Positions 25,986 to 33,758 of a DNA stretch of 64,000 nt are shown here, one piece after another. Made by a program: the position numbers and the translations under genes. How positions within the stretch are numbered: position 1 is the first letter of the stretch; each line of letters opens with the position of its first letter. The stretch is from Rhodanobacter sp. (GTDB lineage: Bacteria > Pseudomonadota > Gammaproteobacteria > Xanthomonadales > Rhodanobacteraceae), in the NCBI GenBank assembly GCA_027450005.1, contig DAIDKO010000030.1, positions 53,819-117,818 of the forward strand. Reading direction: 5' to 3'. The notes under the pieces were generated by a model that saw only the letters and a program-made list of their open reading frames with translations, had not been told where the DNA came from and ran no database searches.

Positions 25986-26894
25986 ATGGGCGAGGTCAAT
26001 CTCAACCGGCTGGCAGTGTTCGCGGCGCTGGTGCGCGCGGGTTCCTTCACCGCCGCGGCGGAGCAGCTGGGTTAGACCAAGGCGATGATGAGCCAGCACC
26101 TGGCGCGGCTGGAGCGCGAGTTCGGCGTGACCCTGCTGGTGCGCAGCACTCGACGGATGGCTCTGACCGAGGCCGGCACGCTGTTCCACGCCGACTGCTA
26201 GCGCATCCTCGGCGAGACCGCGGCGGCAATCGAGCACGTGGGCGCGCACCGCGAGATGCCGCGCGGCACCCTGCGCCTCACCGCGTCGGTGAACTACGGC
26301 ACCGCGGTGGTGGCGCCGGCGCTGGCAGACTTCCTGCGTCGCCATCCCGGCGTGCACGCCGAGCTGGTGCTGGACGACGGTATCAGCGACCTGATCGGCG
26401 ACCGCTTCGACATGGCGATCCGCGGTGGCCCGCTGCGCGACTCCGGCCTGCACGCCTAGCGGCTGGCCGGCTTCCGCCAATGGCTGGTAGCCGCACCGCG
26501 CTATCTGGCGGCGCGGGGCCGGCCGCGGCGGCCGGCGGATCTGGCGCGGCACGACGCGATCCTGCTCTCGGTGCCCAGTTCGCCGGTACGCTGGGCCTTC
26601 ACCGCGCGCAACGGCACGCAGACGCGCGTGCGCCTGGCACCACGTGTCCAGGCCGACGTCGCCGCGGCGGTGCACGCGATGACGCTGGCCGGCGCCGGCG
26701 TGGCGGTGCTGCCGGATTTCATGGTGGAGGCCGACCTTGCCGCCGGAAGGCTGGAGCACCTGCTGCCCACGCAACGGCTGCCCGAAGGCAGCTTCCACGC
26801 GGTGTACGCCGGCCCGCAGGCCCCGGCCAAGGTGCGTGCCTTCATCGAGCATCTGCGCCAGAGCATGGCGGCGGGAGAGGCCGGCATCGGGTGA
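25986..26894 (+). pseudogene. LysR-family regulator with three in-frame amber codons
   Basis: 303 codons in one frame, normal LysR length. DNA-binding domain (VFAALVRAGSFTAAAEQLG, SQHLARLEREFGVTLL) and effector domain (LRLTASVNYGTAVVAP to MVEADLAAGRLEHLLP) are both clear. TAG occurs at codon 30 (26073-26075), codon 72 (26199-26201) and codon 158 (26457-26459). No frameshift, no deletion, and codon choice stays normal. The sense residues expected at the three sites differ (by alignment memory, roughly Leu, a polar residue, Arg/Lys-like), which argues against one recoded amino acid. Confidence 0.87.
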
Positions 26895-26931
26895 TCGCCC
26901 GCGTTGCAGATGGCCGGCGCCGGATCGGGGC

Positions 26932-27861
26932 CTATTCCACGATGGAATGGCTCTCCGCCAAGCCGAGCAATTCGGGTTGCTCCACCGGTTGCCGTTTGCG
27001 CGAAAGCAGCGGGTGCACGAATACCGCGGCGAGTATCACCGCCACGCCGGCGTAGAACCAACCATCGAGCTGGCGCTGCTCGCCGAGCAGTACGATCGCC
27101 AGCACGATCGCGTAGACCGGTTCCAGGTTGGTCACCATCTGCGTGCCGAATGCGCTGAGGTGGCGCAGCGCCACCAGCGCCAGCGCGAACGGCAGCAGGG
27201 TGCAGCCGAACGCCAGCGCCAGCAGCAACAGCATGTCGTGCATGTCGGGCAGCACGAATGCCGGGCCGGCATGCGGCAGCAGCGGCGCCAGAACACCCAG
27301 GAAAACCGTGCCGGCGCCCAGCTCGATGCAGGTGATGGTGAGCGGGTCACCGTGTTCCACCATACGCTTGTTGAACGCGCTGAACAGTGCCGCTAGCAGG
27401 GCACACACCACGCCCACCGCGATGCCCGCGCGCATGCCTGCCGGCACGCCGCCCACCACCATCGCCACGCCCGGCACCACGGCGATGCCGATCAGCATCT
27501 CGCGCGGGTCGAATTTACGTTTGGCGATCAACGGCTCCACGAAGGCGAGGAACACCGGCCCCAATGCCATGCAGGTGGCGCCCACCGAGGCGTCGGCGAG
27601 CTTGATCGCGGCGTAGAAGGTGAGCCAATGCAGCGACACCAGTACGCCGATGCCGGCGTAGGCCCAGCGAAGGTGCGCCGGCATCGCGCGCAGGCCGCGC
27701 CACACGCGCGGTATCAGCAGCAAGGCCGACGTGACCAGCAGCACGCGCCACCACACAAGCTGCAGCGCCGGCAGGCTGATCAGCTTGCCGAGGATCGCGG
27801 TGAAACCCCACAGCATCACGCAAAAGTGGATCTGCAGGCGGGCTTTGCTGACGGGTTGCAT
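26932..27861 (-). CDS. EamA-type DMT transporter
   Basis: 309 residues from ATG 27861 (a longer start at 27909 is possible). Ten hydrophobic helices in two EamA repeats of about 140 residues; the first begins FCVMLWGFTAILGKLISLPA and the second near GIAVGVVCALLAALFSAFNK. NLEPVYAIVLAIVLLGE near residue 260 is the conserved end-of-repeat motif. Probably a metabolite exporter; substrate unknown. Transcribed toward the LysR pseudogene. Confidence 0.82.
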   Translation of the reverse strand: MQPVSKARLQIHFCVMLWGFTAILGKLISLPALQLVWWRVLLVTSALLLIPRVWRGLRAMPAHLRWAYAGIGVLVSLHWLTFYAAIKLADASVGATCMALGPVFLAFVEPLIAKRKFDPREMLIGIAVVPGVAMVVGGVPAGMRAGIAVGVVCALLAALFSAFNKRMVEHGDPLTITCIELGAGTVFLGVLAPLLPHAGPAFVLPDMHDMLLLLALAFGCTLLPFALALVALRHLSAFGTQMVTNLEPVYAIVLAIVLLGEQRQLDGWFYAGVAVILAAVFVHPLLSRKRQPVEQPELLGLAESHSIVE

Positions 27862-28172
27862 GGGGGCGCATCGATGGGGGACGCGGCATTCTACGTCGTG
27901 TCTGTTCATGTCGGCGGGGAAAGTCGCGGTCAGAAAACGCCGCCCAATCGATCTTCGTGATCAGGGGCGATCGCACAGTATCAAGGACGCAGCTTGCCGG
28001 TATGCGCGGTGCGGACCGGTGGACGCATCGGCTGCAGCACCGTGGTGCAAGTGTCCGCATTACCGGTGTCGTGTCTGGGCGCGATCAGCGCCAGCAGCAC
28101 GGCGGCCGGCGCGGCGACCACGCCCAGCCGCCTGGCGTCCATCCGTAATGTTGCCCAAACGCTCAGTGTCCT
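27862..28172. other. Gap upstream of the EamA transporter
   Basis: 311 bases. Holds the presumed promoter of the leftward transporter and one weak small reading frame (see 27981-28142). Nothing else is recognised. It borders an insertion-sequence remnant on its right. Confidence 0.4.
27981..28142 (-). CDS. Possible small exported protein (weak)
   Basis: 53-residue frame beginning MDARRLGVVAAPAAVLLALI, which looks like a signal peptide, followed by about 30 polar residues (DTGNADTCTTVLQPMRPPV). No family is recognised, and no strong ribosome site precedes the ATG. Composition could also be chance in GC-rich DNA. Listed only because it fills a gap and has a signal-like start. Confidence 0.22.
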   Translation of the reverse strand: MDARRLGVVAAPAAVLLALIAPRHDTGNADTCTTVLQPMRPPVRTAHTGKLRP

Positions 28173-28346
28173 CTGGACAACATCCTGAACTACTGTCGAC
28201 TGCGCATCACCAACGTCGTCGCCGAAGGCATAAACAGCAAGCTCATGGTCATCAAGCAGCGGGCCTGCGTTTAACGCACCTCCCCCCAACACTTCAAGCC
28301 CGCCACCTAGTTACTTTGCGGCGGACTTGATCTCTATTCATGCTAA
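28173..28346 (+). mobile_element. ISL3-family transposase, C-terminal remnant
   Basis: One frame encodes the end of an ISL3-type (IS204/IS1001/IS1165) transposase: RLRITNVVAEGINSKLMVIK, then QHFKPAT, stop, LLCGGLDLYS. Family members read roughly NAVAEGLNSKI and ENFKTAIYFHCGGLDLYP at these places. TAA at 28272-28274 and TAG at 28308-28310 interrupt it without changing frame. The catalytic N-terminal part and both inverted ends are missing or unrecognised. The element is dead. Confidence 0.75.
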
Positions 28347-28573
28347 ACCCGGAAGAGCCTTATCTTTCGGCCACATTGCGTTGGGCCAGCAAAGAAGGTT
28401 GGCTCGGACGCAGGCAGGCGGCCGAAACCGCTTTGTCCCTGGCGGCAAGCGCAAAAATCACTCTGGCCCCTGCGCCAGATGCTCAAAACTACCTCGCCCT
28501 TTGCCAACCACAAAGCAATGCCCTCCCTCCCTCAGAGATTGAGTCAGCCAGTATTCTGGAAGGCCGTAAGGCC

Positions 28574-29146
28574 TCAGTGCGTGCGCCAAATGCGCCACAC
28601 CCACGCTGGCGGCAGGTTGAGCCAGGCACCGCCGACGCGTTCGGCCTGCAGTCCAAGCCGCTGCCGCAGCACGCGCGGCAACGGACAGCGCAGGCAGTAG
28701 GTGAACTGGTGGAGCACGCCATCGGCTTGCAGTTGGCGCTCGAACAAGCCTTCGATTATGGCGGCGACCTTGTCGGGGGGCGACAGCAACGGCAGGCCGC
28801 TAATCATGGCGCTTGCACGCTCGTCGCCGAACAGCGGCGAGGAGTGGCCCAGCTTCGCCGCATCCATGCGCAGCACGCGCGCATGCGGATAGCGCCGCGC
28901 CAGCGTGGCGGCCAGCACGGCGTCGGTTTCCACCAGCACCAGGCGATGCCCGGGCCAGCCGCGTTCCAGCAGGGCTCGCGTGAATACGCCGGTGCCGGGG
29001 CCGAGTTCGATCACTGGGCCGTGCGCTTGGTCGACATGGGACGTCATCAGGCGCGCCAGTGCGGGGCCGGACGGCGCCAGCGCGCCTAAGCTGCGCGGGT
29101 CGCGCAGCCAGGCGCTCAACAGATGGATGGTGTCGTTCTTTGGCAT
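28574..29146 (-). CDS. SAM-dependent methyltransferase, phospholipid N-methyltransferase-like
   Basis: 190 residues. SAM-binding motif I is VIELGPGTGVFTRALLERG near residue 45, followed by the acidic end of strand 2 (LVLVETDA). The layout, with a short N-terminal helix (LRDPRSLGALAPSGPALARL) and an aromatic-rich C-terminus, resembles PmtA-type phosphatidylethanolamine N-methyltransferases and the related KsgA-like group. Substrate is inferred only. Single gene; the spacer to the next leftward gene is 94 bases. Confidence 0.68.
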   Translation of the reverse strand: MPKNDTIHLLSAWLRDPRSLGALAPSGPALARLMTSHVDQAHGPVIELGPGTGVFTRALLERGWPGHRLVLVETDAVLAATLARRYPHARVLRMDAAKLGHSSPLFGDERASAMISGLPLLSPPDKVAAIIEGLFERQLQADGVLHQFTYCLRCPLPRVLRQRLGLQAERVGGAWLNLPPAWVWRIWRTH

Positions 29147-29240
29147 GGCGATATGGCGTTCGGTTGCGCTCGGCCGCCATAGCGGGAACGGTCGCGGCGG
29201 ATGTTCGGATCCGGTTACGTCGTCACGGCCGCATCGGCGC

Positions 29241-30182
29241 TCACGGCATCACAGGCTTGCCATCGTCGCGCACCGGGATGTCGATGTTACAAAGCCCTAC
29301 CTTGCCAGCCGGATGGGTATAGAAGCTGTCGCGGCGATTGCGCTTGGCTTCGATCAGCTTCGCGAAGGTGGCGCTGTCAGTGCGCAGCACCTGGATGTCG
29401 GCGCGCTGCGCCGGCGGCAGGTCGGAGGCCAGCCGAACCGAGAGGATGGGCACACGTTGTTTGGGATCGGTGTAGAAGCCCATCGGCGCGGGACCACGCG
29501 GCAGCGCGGACAGCAGCGGCATGCCCTCCAGTACGCGGCCGGCGATGGCGAGGTTGCGGTCCAGATTGCGCGGCGCCTGGCCGATGATCGCGTACAGCGA
29601 ACTGCCGTTGCCGCTGTCGGGCGCGACGTCGCGCGCCACGCCCACCGCGCCGTAGCAGTGCGTGAGCCATTCGCGCCCGGTGACCGGATCGCGCGCGGCG
29701 GGGAAGCCTTCGCTGAAACCGACCTGCGGCGCGTACACGTCGCCGTCCGGCAGCGGCGTCCACGGCAGCCTGGGGGTGATGGCGCGGGTGTATTCCGGTG
29801 GCAGGGTTTTCTTCGCCTTGCCCAGCGGTCTAAGCTTGGCCGGATCCGGGTGGTCGTCGTCGCTGGCAGGGTCGTCCCATTGCGCCACGAAGTTGTCCTG
29901 CACGCGGTTGATCGATAGCCCGTCGAAATAGTGCTCGCGCACCAGGGTGCGGATGTTGGCCGCGTGCAGCGGGGTGAAGTCCGGCGCCAGCTCGATCACC
30001 ACGCGGCCGGTGGGCAACTGCATGTACAGCAGGTTGTCCGGATTGGGTGTGCGCCACTCGGAGGGCTTGGACGCGTCCAGCAGTTGCGTCGGGCTGGGCG
30101 TGGGCTTGCCCTGCGCAGCGTCGGCGGACGCCGTGGCCAGAGCGAGCGTGGCTGCGATGGCGGCAGCAAGATGGCGGCGCAT
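29241..30182 (-). CDS. Exported cyclophilin-type peptidyl-prolyl cis-trans isomerase
   Basis: 313 residues. Signal peptide about 1-22 (ATASADAAQ), then a long cyclophilin domain: MQLPTGRVVIELAPDFTPLH opens it, HYFDGLSINRVQDNFVAQWD is the FHRVI-like core, and SLYAIIGQAPRNLDRNLAIA replaces the GSQFFI block. Several active-site positions differ from PpiB, and there are long insertions, as in the periplasmic cyclophilins of xanthomonads. Likely a periplasmic folding helper with weak or altered isomerase activity. Confidence 0.8.
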   Translation of the reverse strand: MRRHLAAAIAATLALATASADAAQGKPTPSPTQLLDASKPSEWRTPNPDNLLYMQLPTGRVVIELAPDFTPLHAANIRTLVREHYFDGLSINRVQDNFVAQWDDPASDDDHPDPAKLRPLGKAKKTLPPEYTRAITPRLPWTPLPDGDVYAPQVGFSEGFPAARDPVTGREWLTHCYGAVGVARDVAPDSGNGSSLYAIIGQAPRNLDRNLAIAGRVLEGMPLLSALPRGPAPMGFYTDPKQRVPILSVRLASDLPPAQRADIQVLRTDSATFAKLIEAKRNRRDSFYTHPAGKVGLCNIDIPVRDDGKPVMP

Positions 30183-30486
30183 GATGGTCTCCCCTGATCT
30201 GGTGTCGCCGCACGTTAGCAGGAGCCGCATCCGCCCGCTCGATGCGGATCGGGCGGATGCCGCAACGGCATCGCTGCTTGCGGCGATCCCGCGCGAAGCT
30301 TCAGGTTTCACGACCGGACTTTTCCGTTCCGTTGCGTTATGTTGGTCCGCAGAGCAGGCGGCAGGGAAGGTCAGGTGCCACCGGTTCGCCACCGGGCGCC
30401 CGCACGATTCGGTACCGCGGCGCGCTCCTGCTCGACGCAAGAAATGCCGCCCCGATCCTGCAGGCTTGGATGACTGAGGAACTCGT
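30183..30486. other. Divergent promoter gap before the GGDEF/EAL gene
   Basis: 304 bases between the exported cyclophilin gene and the sensor gene, presumably holding both promoters. No clear consensus sites or repeats were recognised. Confidence 0.35.
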
Positions 30487-33462
30487 ATGGCTCGACGCGG
30501 ATGCCTTTGGCTGGTTGGATGTCTGGCCCTGGTGTATGCCATCGCAACGATGGCGGCAACGGCCACCGCGCCGCTGCGCGTCGTCAGCGACAATAATTTC
30601 CCGCCGTATCTTTTCCTGGGGCCCAACGGCAAGCCGGAAGGTTACCTGGTCGATCTGTGGGCGCTGTGGTCGCGCAAGACCGGCGTCACGGTCGATCTCG
30701 AGCCGATGCAATGGGCTGCCGCGCAGCGCGCCCTGCTGGACGGCAAGGCGGACGTGATCGACATGATCTACCGCACGCCGGGGCGCACCCCGTTCTATGA
30801 TTTCTCGCCGCCGTACACGACGCAGACCATCGGTATCTACGTGGATCACGTGATCCCCGGGATCCACGACGTCGGTTCCCTGAAGGGTTTCACCGTCGGC
30901 GTCGAGCGGGGCGATGCCTGCGTGGAGCGGCTCGAGGCCGCCGGCATCACGAATCTGTCGCTGTACGCCAACTACGAGGCCATCCTGGCGGCCGCCCGCA
31001 ACGGGGACATCCGGATGTTCTGCATGGACGACGGTCCGGCCAACTATTACCTCTACCGTTACCGCGACCAACTGCGCTTTACGCGCGCCTTCACGCTCTA
31101 CACCGGGCACTTCCACTGGGCCGTACGGCGCGGCAACGCGGCGGTTTTTGCGCGGGTTGCGCAGGGTATGGCACGCATCACGCCGGAAGAACGCGCCGCG
31201 CTGGCTCGGAAATGGCTGAAGCATCCGATCGAGTTCTGGCCGTACCTGCGCAGCATCCTCGCGATCGTCGCGGCCGCGGGCCTGGTGCTCGCGGCTGCGC
31301 TGCTCTGGGTCTGGGGCCTGCGCCGGACCGTGCGCAGGCGGACGGCGGAGATCCGCGAGAAGAACGAACTGCTCGAGCGGCAGTCGCGTGCCCTGATCGT
31401 CGAGCAGGCGCAACTGCGCACCCTCGTCGAGAGCAGTCCGGATGCGATGTGGCTGAAGGACACCGACGGCCGCTACATCGACTGCAACGAACGCACGGCC
31501 GAGCTGCTCGGCAAGGTCCGCGAGCAGATCCTTGGCCTGACCGACGAGGATATCTATCCCGATGCCCACGCCGCGGCGCTGGTGCGCCGCGACGACAGTC
31601 AAGTGCTGCACAGCGGCGAGACGCAGCACCGCGAGAGCCGGGTCGTGGCGCCCGGCAGCGCCGATCGCGTGCTGGACATCATCAAGGTGCCGATCCGCGC
31701 ACCGGACGGCGAGATCACAGGCGTGCTGGGAGTGGCGCGGGACATCACCGAGCGGCGCCGCGCCGAGCGCGAACTGCGTATCGCGGCGGTCGGTTTCGAA
31801 GGCCAGGATGGTGTGGTGGTGACCTCCGCCAACGGCAGCATCGAACGGGTCAACTCGGCCTTCGTACGCATCACGGGCCTTGCCGCGGACGCGCTCGCCG
31901 GCAAGACGCTGGAACTCCTGCACGCGGCCGAGCACGGCGGCATTTCCTATCCGGAGTTCTGGTCCGCGCTGACCGCCGCGGGCACGTGGACGGGCGAGGT
32001 GGTGAGCCGGCGCCCGGGCGGCGAGCTGTACACGGCTCGCCTGTCGGTGGCCGCCGTCACGGACGAGCAGGGGCAGGTGATCCACTACGTGGGTACCTGC
32101 CACGACCTCTCGGCCGAGCAGGAGGCTCGCGCGCAGGCCCGCTTCCTGGAACTGTTCGACCCGTTGACCCGCTTGCCGAACCGCAAGCTGCTCGAGGACC
32201 GCATCGCCCAGGCGGTCGAGTCGAACCGGGCGGCCGGGGTGTACTCGGCGATCGTGATGCTCAATCTCGACCACTTCCGCCAGATCAACGTCTCGCTCGG
32301 CCACGACGCCGGCGACCGCATGCTGGTGGAGATCAGCCAGTGCCTGCTGCGCACCGTCGCCAGGCGCGACATCGTCGGGCGCTTCAACGGCGACAGTTTC
32401 CTGGTGATGCTCGCCGGCCTCGGGGACGACCGCGGCGCTGCCGTGCATTCGGCCTGTGCCGTGGCCGACGTCATCCGTCGCGCCGTGGGCGAGGTGAACG
32501 TGCCGGGCGGCGGCAGCCTGGCCTATACCTGCTCGATCGGCGTGGCCGTCACCTACGATGCCGCGGATACCGCGGGCATGCTGATCCGCCAGGCCGAGCT
32601 GGCCCTGGCGCGCTGCAAGCAGCAGGGACGCAATGCGGTCACGCTGTTCGAGGGCGGCATGCAGATCGAACTCGAGCGCCGCTTCCAGATGGAGGCCGAC
32701 CTGCGCGATGCGATCGGCCGCGACCAGTTCGTGCTCTATTACCAGCTCCAGGTGGATATCGAGGGACGGCCGATCGGCGCCGAGGCGCTGATCCGCTGGA
32801 ACCACCCGCGGTTCGGGCTCGTCACGCCGGAGCTGTTCATCCCGCTGGCGGAGGACACCGGCCTGATCGAGCCGATCGGTCGCTGGGTGGTGGCCGAAGC
32901 CTGCCGGCAGCTCGCACGCTGGGCAAAGCAGGATCGTCTCGGTCGTCTCGCGCTGGCGATCAACATCAGTCCGCGCCAGTTCAAGGCGGCGTCCTTCGTG
33001 TCGGACATCATCGCCGAGCTGGAACGCCACCGCGTGCCCCCGGGGCGGCTCAAGCTGGAGATCACCGAGCGCCTCGCCATCGACGCCTTCGAGAGCTCCA
33101 TCGACAAGCTGCGTGCGCTGCGCACGTACGGGCTGCAGATTTCGCTGGACGATTTCGGCACGGGCAATTCCTCGCTGCGCTACCTGACCAAGCTGCCGCT
33201 CAGCCAGCTCAAGATCGACAAGACCTTCGTCGACGACCTCGCCTCCAGTCCGCGGGCGCGCACGGTGGTGCAGACCATCATCGCGATGGGGCGCGGGCTG
33301 GCGCTGGAGGTGATCGCCGAGGGCGTGGCCACCGAGATGCAGCGCGCATGGCTGGCTGCCGAGGGCTGCCACGCCTTCCAGGGGTTCCTGTTCAGCACGC
33401 CGCTGCCGCTCGAGCGCTTCGAGCCGATGGTCGGCATCTGGACGCCGGCGCGGACGGCCTGA
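30487..33462 (+). CDS. Periplasmic-binding sensor PAS-PAS-GGDEF-EAL protein
   Basis: 991 residues. Order: signal helix (1-25), solute-binding protein family 3 domain in the periplasm (about 28-245, LRVVSDNNFPPYLFLGPNGK), membrane helix (about 255-278), two PAS domains (about 310-420 and 432-545), GGDEF (about 560-715), EAL (about 735-975). The GGDEF signature reads FNGDSF and the metal-binding Asp in the first strand is Asn (MLNLDHF), so cyclase activity is unlikely. The EAL side is complete: GAEALIRW, NISPRQF, LEITERL, LDDFGTG, LKIDKTF, EVIAEGV. Best read as a c-di-GMP phosphodiesterase responding to a small periplasmic ligand, perhaps an amino acid. Confidence 0.9.
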   Translation: MARRGCLWLVGCLALVYAIATMAATATAPLRVVSDNNFPPYLFLGPNGKPEGYLVDLWALWSRKTGVTVDLEPMQWAAAQRALLDGKADVIDMIYRTPGRTPFYDFSPPYTTQTIGIYVDHVIPGIHDVGSLKGFTVGVERGDACVERLEAAGITNLSLYANYEAILAAARNGDIRMFCMDDGPANYYLYRYRDQLRFTRAFTLYTGHFHWAVRRGNAAVFARVAQGMARITPEERAALARKWLKHPIEFWPYLRSILAIVAAAGLVLAAALLWVWGLRRTVRRRTAEIREKNELLERQSRALIVEQAQLRTLVESSPDAMWLKDTDGRYIDCNERTAELLGKVREQILGLTDEDIYPDAHAAALVRRDDSQVLHSGETQHRESRVVAPGSADRVLDIIKVPIRAPDGEITGVLGVARDITERRRAERELRIAAVGFEGQDGVVVTSANGSIERVNSAFVRITGLAADALAGKTLELLHAAEHGGISYPEFWSALTAAGTWTGEVVSRRPGGELYTARLSVAAVTDEQGQVIHYVGTCHDLSAEQEARAQARFLELFDPLTRLPNRKLLEDRIAQAVESNRAAGVYSAIVMLNLDHFRQINVSLGHDAGDRMLVEISQCLLRTVARRDIVGRFNGDSFLVMLAGLGDDRGAAVHSACAVADVIRRAVGEVNVPGGGSLAYTCSIGVAVTYDAADTAGMLIRQAELALARCKQQGRNAVTLFEGGMQIELERRFQMEADLRDAIGRDQFVLYYQLQVDIEGRPIGAEALIRWNHPRFGLVTPELFIPLAEDTGLIEPIGRWVVAEACRQLARWAKQDRLGRLALAINISPRQFKAASFVSDIIAELERHRVPPGRLKLEITERLAIDAFESSIDKLRALRTYGLQISLDDFGTGNSSLRYLTKLPLSQLKIDKTFVDDLASSPRARTVVQTIIAMGRGLALEVIAEGVATEMQRAWLAAEGCHAFQGFLFSTPLPLERFEPMVGIWTPARTA

Positions 33463-33504
33463 CTGCCGGTTCCGGTACCGCCACCCAAGGCATTTGCTGA
33501 GCGG

Positions 33505-33758
33505 TCATGCAGCGGGCCGCGGTCCATCCTGCGCAAAGGCTTGCATCAACCGGTCCCATGCCTGCGGCTCGGCATGCCGGCAAAGCAGTGCCGTGCACCG
33601 GTCGAAACCCATGGCCATCGGTGCTCCGCAAGAATCTCGACGTATGGCGCGAACCAGCGCTAGTCATCGAGCATCGTTGCCCGCAGGTTGACGATGTCCG
33701 TGCCGGAGATGCAGAGGAACAACCAGTTCTTGCAGCGCGGGCAGCCGGTGCGAACGGT
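33505..33758 (-). pseudogene. GFA-family (glutathione-dependent formaldehyde-activating-like) remnant
   Basis: C-terminal part of a GFA/CENP-V zinc protein. Readable: TGCPRCKNWLFLC with the CxxC zinc ligands, IVNLRATMLDD, then TAG (33660-33662), RWFAPYVEILAEHRWPWVS, and after a one-base shift AWDRLMQAFAQDGPRPAA and TGA at 33505. The N-terminal half, with the other zinc ligands, is gone: the remnant starts immediately after, and in the same frame as, the TAA of the outer membrane factor gene. This suggests that the efflux operon's end replaced the gene's 5' part. Confidence 0.7.

Noticed and set aside
10144-26459. TAG as a reassigned sense codon (alternative genetic code)
   Set aside because: Intact genes here end with TAG (hutI, the DMT gene at 17145, the cytochrome c, the AIM24 gene), one of the broken genes carries TGA instead, and the residues expected at the TAG sites differ.
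30337-33372. A 1011-codon open frame antisense to the GGDEF/EAL gene
   Set aside because: Composition is His/Arg/Ala-rich without domains; it is a GC-skew shadow of the real gene. Similar long antisense frames opposite msbA, copA and the RND pump were discarded for the same reason.
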